Shown piece by piece: positions 6,169-10,422 of a stretch of DNA of 10,422 bases (positions within the stretch are counted from its first letter, which is position 1; each line of letters starts with the position of its first letter). Location: the NCBI GenBank assembly GCA_041574955.1, contig JBFGNS010000148.1, positions 1-10,422 of the forward strand, read 5' to 3'. The notes beneath the pieces were generated by a model. That model saw only the letters and a program-made list of their open reading frames with translations. It was not told the origin of the DNA and made no database searches. The stretch comes from CALZJC01 sp041574955 (GTDB lineage Bacteria; Acidobacteriota; Thermoanaerobaculia; Multivoradales; JAHEKO01). A program made the translations under genes and the position numbers.

Positions 6169-6257
6169 AACCGACACCGGGCCCCGGCGTAGAGCCGGCG
6201 GGACCGCGGTCGGCCTCCCCGCTCGCGCGCCGGGCAGCCCTGTGCCGCCGCCAGGAA

Positions 6258-6290
6258 GGCGCGCGCGATGCCGCGCGCCGGGAAGGAGGT
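6258..6290 (+). promoter_or_regulatory. GC hairpin abutting a consensus Shine-Dalgarno
   Basis: GGCGCGCG (6258-6265) and CGCGCGCC (6272-6279) form a perfect 8-bp all-GC stem with a 6-nt loop. Two bases later is GGAAGGAGGT (6281-6290), a near-complete anti-16S match, 8 nt before GTG 6299. The RBS decides the start of the next gene; the hairpin could modulate access to it. Confidence 0.5.
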
Positions 6291-6298
6291 ATCGCAAC

Positions 6299-7267
6299 GT
6301 GGCCGCAAAGAGGACCCGCAGGCCGGCTCCCAGGGAGCCGGTCAAGAAGCCCGTACCCAAACCCACCCCCAAGACCGCACCCAGAACTCCCGGAGGAGGA
6401 GCCATGCCCGCCATCGATCTGAGCCCGATCACCAACCGCCTGGACGGCATCGACAAGCGCCTCGCCAAGCTTCCGACATCGTTCCCGGACATCCCGAGCG
6501 AGCTGCGCAAGACGGTCGCCGCGGTCGACGAGGCGAAGCTCGCGGCCGACCTCAAGCGCGCCCTCGGTCCGCTACGCAGCGCCGCCGGCTCGGTGGGCGG
6601 CTTCGTCGACTTCCTCGAGCGGGAGCGCGCCGGCTTCGAAAAGGCGAAGCCGGGCTTCCAGAAGCAGCTCCAGCAGTTCGCCGCGGACGTCCGCACCGTC
6701 GCCGCGCGCTCGGTCGAGCTGCTGACCGGCCGGACGGCGGCGCCCGAGTCCAGCCTGGTGAGCTGGGCGCTCGGCAACCTGCCCGATCCGCTGCTGCTGG
6801 TTCTCTACCAGGGGCTGGACCCCATCCCGCTGTGGCGCGAGGCGCCGGCCGAGATCGCCGCCGTCCTGTCGCGGCCCGAATTCCCGTCGCTCGCCGACCT
6901 GGCCGACCGCAAGTGCGACAAGCTGCTGTCCGCGCCCGATCTGCACGCCAAGGTCGAGCGAGCCTCGCTCGCCACCGGCATCACGATCAAGGTGCTCGAC
7001 CTGGCGATCCGCCACCTGCCCAAGGACCTGACGGTGGAGGTCACGGTGTTCGGCGGCGGTGGGCTCACCATCGCCACCCACCCGTTCCACGTTGTCTTCA
7101 CCTGGTCGAAATGGGCGCTCGAGATGGCGCAGAAGCTGTTCGAGAAGTACCTGTCGGCCTACAAGAGCTGCGCCGACGAACGCGCCGCCGAGGAGCTCGC
7201 CCGGTGGCGGGCCGACGTCACCGCCTCGCTCACCAGGATCGAAGCGGCGATCGCCGCCGGCAGGTGA
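6299..7267 (+). CDS. Hypothetical helical protein with basic Pro/Lys-rich N-terminal tail
   Basis: 322 residues from GTG 6299, chosen for the GGAAGGAGGT at 8 nt. ATG 6404 (residue 36), behind GGAGGAGGA at 3 nt, is an internal alternative that would remove the tail. I do not recognise the family. Residues 1-31 are strongly basic and Pro-rich (KRTRRPAPREPVKKPVPKP), like DNA- or acidic-polymer-binding tails. Residues 40-145 are charged and amphipathic (LDGIDKRLAKL, FLERERAGFEKAKPGFQKQL), likely helical or coiled coil. Residues 150-245 hold two hydrophobic stretches (LPDPLLLVLY; ITIKVLDLAIRHL). A short Gly-rich turn follows (VTVFGGGGLTIATHPFHVVF, 249-268), then a helical C-terminus. No signal peptide or clear membrane helix. 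Codon bias matches the neighbours, which supports a real gene. It converges on thiC. A phasin-like or nucleoid-associated role is conceivable but unsupported. Confidence 0.7.
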   Translation: MAAKRTRRPAPREPVKKPVPKPTPKTAPRTPGGGAMPAIDLSPITNRLDGIDKRLAKLPTSFPDIPSELRKTVAAVDEAKLAADLKRALGPLRSAAGSVGGFVDFLERERAGFEKAKPGFQKQLQQFAADVRTVAARSVELLTGRTAAPESSLVSWALGNLPDPLLLVLYQGLDPIPLWREAPAEIAAVLSRPEFPSLADLADRKCDKLLSAPDLHAKVERASLATGITIKVLDLAIRHLPKDLTVEVTVFGGGGLTIATHPFHVVFTWSKWALEMAQKLFEKYLSAYKSCADERAAEELARWRADVTASLTRIEAAIAAGR

Positions 7268-7317
7268 AGCGCCGGCTCGGCTCTATCCAGGAGTCCGACG
7301 CCCGCCCGCCAAGGCAA

Positions 7318-7365
7318 CCGTCATCCCGAGCGCAGCGAGGGACCTCAGCACCACCCCCGGCATGC
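7318..7365 (-). repeat. Short palindromic (REP-like) repeat, copy 3
   Basis: On the minus strand it reads GCATGCCGGGGGTGGTGCTG, then AGGTCCCTCGCTGCG and CTCGGGATGAC. The stem arms GTCCC/GGGAT pair with one G-T wobble. It sits in the 131-bp gap between the convergent 6299 gene and thiC, where it may help separate their transcripts. Confidence 0.8.
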
Positions 7366-7398
7366 GCAAGACGCGCTGCACGAAGCCCGACTCGGCGA

Positions 7399-9225
7399 TC
7401 AGCCGATCCGGACCAGCTTCTCCTGCTGCAGCCGCTGAGCGGCCTCCGGCTCCACGTAGTCGCTGTGGCAGACGGCCCTGTCGCCGTCGCCGCCGGCCAT
7501 GGCGGCGCGGGTCTTCGACGCCAGGCGGTGGATCTCGTCGGGCGACAGCACGCCGCGCCGCTCCAGGATCTCGCGCTGCTCGGGCGTGAGCGCCGCCGTG
7601 CGCGTCGCCTCCCGCCAGGCGAACGCCTCGTCCTTGCCCGAGGCGAACTCCTGGATCTCTTTCGAGATCCTGACGCTGCACCAGTCGTGACCGCACATGG
7701 CGCAGAAGTCGGTGTCGACGTCCAGGTCCTCGTCGTGGAAGGCGCGCGCCGTGTCGGGGTCGAACGACAGCTCGAAGTGCTTCTCCCAGTTGAGCGCCGC
7801 CCGCGCCCGGGTCAGCTCGTCGTCCCAGTCGCGGGTGCCCGGGATGCCGAGCGCCACGTCGGCGGCGTGGGCGGCGATCTTGTAGGCGATGCAGCCCTGC
7901 TTGACGTCGTCCTTCTTGGGCAGCCCGAGGTGCTCCTTGGGGGTCACGTAGCACAGCATCGAGGCGCCGTGGTAGGCGGCGGCGGTGGCGCCGATCGCCG
8001 AGGTGATGTGGTCGTAACCGGGGAAGACGTCGGTCACCAGCGGCCCCAGAACGTAGAACGGCGCGCCGTGGCACAGCCGGCGCTCGAGCTTCATGTTGAA
8101 CTCGACCTGGTCGAACGGCACGTGGCCCGGCCCCTCGGTCATCACCTGGACGCCGTGCCGCCAGGCGCGCTCGGTGAGCTCGCCCACCGTGTCGAGCTCG
8201 GCGAGCTGCGCCGGGTCGGTGGCGTCGGCCAGCCCGCCGGGCCTCAAGCCGTCGCCGATCGAGAACGACACGTCCCAGCGCCTGAGGATCCCGCAGATCT
8301 CGTCCCACAGCTCGTACATCGGGTTCTCGCGCCCGTGGTCGATCATCCACTTGGCCAGCAGCGATCCGCCGCGCGACACGATGCCGATCAGCCGGTCCTT
8401 GACCAGCGGCAGGTGGCGGCGCAGCAGCCCGGCGTGGATCGTCACGTAGTCGACCCCCTGGCGCGCCTGGTGCTCGACGCCCTCGAGGATCGTCCGCTCG
8501 TCCAGCTCCTCGAGCCGGCGGCCCAGGATCATCGAGTAGATCGGCACCGTGCCGATCGGCACCGTCGAGGCCCTGAGGATCGCCTCGCGGCAGGCGTCGA
8601 CGTCGCCGCCGGTGGACAGGTCCATCACCGTGTCGGCGCCCCACCTGACCGCCCAGGCCAGCTTCTCGAGCTCCTCGTCGGTGCCCGAGGAGACCGGCGA
8701 GGCGCCCATGTTGGCGTTGATCTTGGTGCGGCTGGCGCGGCCGATCGCCATCGCGTCCAGCCGGTAGCCGAGGTGCACCCGGTTGGCGGGCACGATCATC
8801 CGGCCGGCCGCCACCTCGTCGCGCACCTGCTCCGGCGTCAAGTGCGGCTCGCGCTCGGCCACCCGCCGCATCTCGGGCGTCACCGTGCCGAGCCGCGCGT
8901 GCTCGAGCTGGGTCACCGGCTCGAAGCCGGAGTCGGCGGGCACGGCCCGAATCGCAACTGCGCCGTTCGGCTCGGCGCCCTGGTTGTGCCCCCGGCAGCC
9001 GTCGGGGTCGGCGACGATCGTCCAGCCGCGCGGCAGGAAGTCCCAGGCGGTCAGCGGCGACGGCTCGGGCATCCCCGGCGTGTCGGGCGAGGCGAACGCC
9101 AGCGGCCCGCCGACGTCGGCGGCGCGGGCGAACGAGCCGGGGGTGGTGCCGGCAGCGATCGACGAGGGGTCGGGGGCGCCTTGGGTGGGAGGGGCGTAGC
9201 GGTAGGGATCGCGGGGAGGGGTCAT
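7399..9225 (-). CDS. thiC: Phosphomethylpyrimidine synthase ThiC
   Basis: 608 residues. ThiC is a non-canonical radical SAM enzyme that rearranges aminoimidazole ribotide into HMP phosphate, the pyrimidine of thiamine, in the cytosol. The conserved core begins at TQLEHARLGTVTPEMRRVAE (105-124). It continues with RTKINANMGASPVSS (166-180), WGADTVMDLSTGG (195-207), GVDYVTIHAGLL (257-268), SFSIGDGLRPG (320-330), EGPGHVPFDQ (364-373) and YVTPKEHLGLPKKDD (426-440). The C-terminal CAMCGHDWC (Cys508, 511, 516) is the CX2CX4C [4Fe-4S] motif. The usual N-terminal ThiC-associated domain is not recognisable; residues 1-103 are Pro/Gly/Ala-rich and divergent. About 90 residues follow the cluster motif, longer than in E. 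coli. ATG 9225 has AGGAG at 7 nt (9233-9237). No other thi gene and no TPP riboswitch is adjacent. Confidence 0.97.
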   Translation of the reverse strand: MTPPRDPYRYAPPTQGAPDPSSIAAGTTPGSFARAADVGGPLAFASPDTPGMPEPSPLTAWDFLPRGWTIVADPDGCRGHNQGAEPNGAVAIRAVPADSGFEPVTQLEHARLGTVTPEMRRVAEREPHLTPEQVRDEVAAGRMIVPANRVHLGYRLDAMAIGRASRTKINANMGASPVSSGTDEELEKLAWAVRWGADTVMDLSTGGDVDACREAILRASTVPIGTVPIYSMILGRRLEELDERTILEGVEHQARQGVDYVTIHAGLLRRHLPLVKDRLIGIVSRGGSLLAKWMIDHGRENPMYELWDEICGILRRWDVSFSIGDGLRPGGLADATDPAQLAELDTVGELTERAWRHGVQVMTEGPGHVPFDQVEFNMKLERRLCHGAPFYVLGPLVTDVFPGYDHITSAIGATAAAYHGASMLCYVTPKEHLGLPKKDDVKQGCIAYKIAAHAADVALGIPGTRDWDDELTRARAALNWEKHFELSFDPDTARAFHDEDLDVDTDFCAMCGHDWCSVRISKEIQEFASGKDEAFAWREATRTAALTPEQREILERRGVLSPDEIHRLASKTRAAMAGGDGDRAVCHSDYVEPEAAQRLQQEKLVRIG

Positions 9226-9247
9226 GGGTGTGCTCCTGGCCGGTGGG

Positions 9248-9294
9248 GCATGCCGGGGATGGTGCCGAGGTCCCTCGCAGCGCTCGGGATGACA
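9248..9294 (+). repeat. Short palindromic (REP-like) repeat, copy 4
   Basis: GGCATGCCGGGGATGGTGCC, then GAGGTCCCTCGCAGCG and CTCGGGATGACA. Stem arms GTCCC/GGGAT. It lies only 23 bp upstream of the thiC start, so it probably falls within or next to the thiC leader or promoter. Confidence 0.8.
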
Positions 9295-9345
9295 GCAGCG
9301 AAAAGCGCCGGGGTCGGACTTCGTGGTGCCCGCGAGCGGCTCCCC

Positions 9346-9379
9346 CTTGTCATTCCGAGCGGAGCGAGGAATCTCGGCG
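9346..9379 (-). repeat. Short palindromic (REP-like) repeat, copy 5
   Basis: On the minus strand, CGCCGAGATTCCTCGCTCCG then CTCGGAATGACAAG. The stem arms ATTCC/GGAAT pair completely. Opposite orientation to copy 4, with about 50 bp between them. Confidence 0.75.
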
Positions 9380-9433
9380 TTGATGGCGGGTAACCGCCCG
9401 CGGTGCTGCGATGGAGCCGAGGTGGGTAGACCC

Positions 9434-9461
9434 AGGTCCCTCGCTGGACTCTGGACGACAT
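9434..9461 (+). repeat. Short palindromic (REP-like) repeat, copy 6, degenerate
   Basis: AGGTCCCTCGCTGGACTCTG then GACGACAT. It keeps the outline of the family but has changes in the loop and the inner stem pair (GTCCC/TGGAC). It ends 18 bp after (in msrA orientation) the msrA stop at 9479. Confidence 0.55.
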
Positions 9462-9478
9462 GCAGGGACTCCCCCGCA

Positions 9479-9952
<474 letters not shown>

Positions 9953-9979
9953 CGTGCAGACTCCTCTCGATGCCCGGCG

Positions 9980-9985
9980 ATTCTA
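9980..9985 (-). promoter_or_regulatory. Candidate -10 of msrA
   Basis: TAGAAT on the minus strand, preceded by GGGG, 27 nt upstream of the msrA start. It resembles the -10 forms upstream of other genes in the window. No clear -35. Confidence 0.3.
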
Positions 9986-10007
9986 CCCCGCGAGCCCACC
10001 CGCCGAG

Positions 10008-10054
10008 GCATGCCCCGGCCGGTGTCGAGATCCTTCGCTACGCTCAGGATGACA
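10008..10054 (+). repeat. Short palindromic (REP-like) repeat, copy 7
   Basis: GGCATGCCCCGGCCGGTGTC, then GAGATCCTTCGCTACG and CTCAGGATGACA. The stem arms ATCCT/AGGAT pair completely. Upstream of msrA. Confidence 0.8.
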
Positions 10055-10422
10055 ATCTGACGCGGCTGCGAGCCCGGCTCACGCCCATATGCTTCCCCCG
10101 GAGGCCGGCGAGGTCGGCCCAGGCCCTCAGCCGCCCCCACCGAAGGCCGGCGTCAGAGGCGAGGAGAGAGGGTCGGCAGGTAGCTCTCGGCCAGCGCAGC
10201 GCAACGCCGGGCGGAGTCCGACGCCGATGCCGCGCGCCAGCCGAGTGCAGGCGAGCGCACCCCGCGAAAGTCCGACCCCGCGCGCGCCGGTACCCTGGGA
10301 CCCTGTCCCCCTCGACTCCGAGCCGGCCGGGCCAGCACCCACACCGGTGCCCAAACCGCCGGCCGGGTAAGGGCACCAAGCCTCAGCTACTCGGCTCGGC
10401 CGCCCCCCTCTTCCACCGCACC
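10055..10422. other. Non-coding end of window
   Basis: Apart from inverted-end element copy 2, nothing supportable is seen. The frames crossing it read through the repeat. The last 85 bases are GC-rich; a minus-strand frame entering from beyond 10422 and stopping at 10387-10389 could be the tail of a neighbouring gene, but 11 codons are too few to judge. Confidence 0.5.
10131..10335 (+). repeat. Inverted-end (MITE-like) element, copy 2
   Basis: Homologous to the reverse complement of 3191-3392 over its whole length: left flank CACCGAAGGCCGGCGTCAGA, interior including CGCCGATGCCGCGCGCCAGC and GAGTGCAGGCGAGCGC, and right arm plus flank to GCCGGCCGGGCC. The right arm (10291-10318) is identical to the 28-bp arm of copy 1. 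The left arm (about 10156-10181) has several changes and a 2-bp loss, so the hairpin is imperfect. The 59-bp tandem repeat is absent here. Confidence 0.8.

Noticed and set aside
6164..6298. Upstream extension of the unknown protein from GTG 6164
   Set aside because: It has no Shine-Dalgarno and would translate the GC hairpin and RBS region. The GTG at 6299 has a near-consensus RBS at ideal spacing.
6268..9393. Plus-strand open frame of 1041 codons
   Set aside because: It overlaps the 6299 gene in another frame and runs antisense through thiC. The composition is Arg/Gly/Val/His-rich with no family match, while both overlapped genes are well supported.
10044..10380. Overlapping small frames on both strands after msrA
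   Set aside because: They are translations of inverted-end element copy 2 and the palindrome. Equivalent peptides come from copy 1 at 3.2 kb, which shows repeat and not gene conservation.

Overview
The window is very GC-rich (clearly above 65% by eye). It carries seven protein-coding genes, all with the strong G/C third-position bias of their neighbours, separated by intergenic DNA dense in dispersed repeats. There is no transposase, integrase, phage gene, rRNA, tRNA or CRISPR array. The mix of genes (DUF1820, a MopE/thrombospondin-type-3 lipoprotein, SSS symporter, YgdQ-type TerC, ThiC, MsrA) and the short palindromic repeats suggest a free-living, high-GC Gram-negative bacterium. An Acidobacteriota lineage such as Thermoanaerobaculia, or a myxobacterium-like group, is my guess. 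It rests on general impression and is not proven by any marker here.

Layout. 1-110: end of a dispersed repeat. 146-490 (+): DUF1820 protein, convergent with 605-2305 (-), a secreted Cys/Asp-rich lipoprotein; a perfect GC hairpin lies between them. 2306-2534: divergent promoter region. 2535-3056 (+): RimJ/RimL-type GNAT acetyltransferase. 3057-3675: a 619-bp non-coding repeat island with a 59-bp tandem repeat, a 164-bp element with perfect 28-bp inverted ends, two copies of a 65-bp repeat and one short palindromic repeat. 3676-5115 (-): sodium:solute symporter, whose stop lies in repeat-like sequence. 5297-6055 (+): TerC/YgdQ-type membrane protein. 6299-7267 (+): unrecognised helical protein with a basic Pro/Lys-rich N-terminus and an elaborate leader. 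7399-9225 (-): thiC. 9479-9952 (-): msrA. 9953-10422: non-coding, with another short palindrome and a second, inverted copy of the 3.2-kb element.

How the genes work together. There is no evident multigene pathway or operon. Each gene has its own leader, and most junctions are convergent or divergent. ThiC (thiamine), MsrA (oxidised methionine repair), TerC (probable metal homeostasis), GNAT and the symporter read as single-gene housekeeping units.

The most notable signal is the repeat landscape. Seven copies of a short palindrome show compensatory changes in their stem. Two copies of a larger inverted-end element lie in opposite orientation. Three copies of a 65-bp repeat are present, one meeting the end of a coding region. 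I see no convincing defence, mobile or biosynthetic system.
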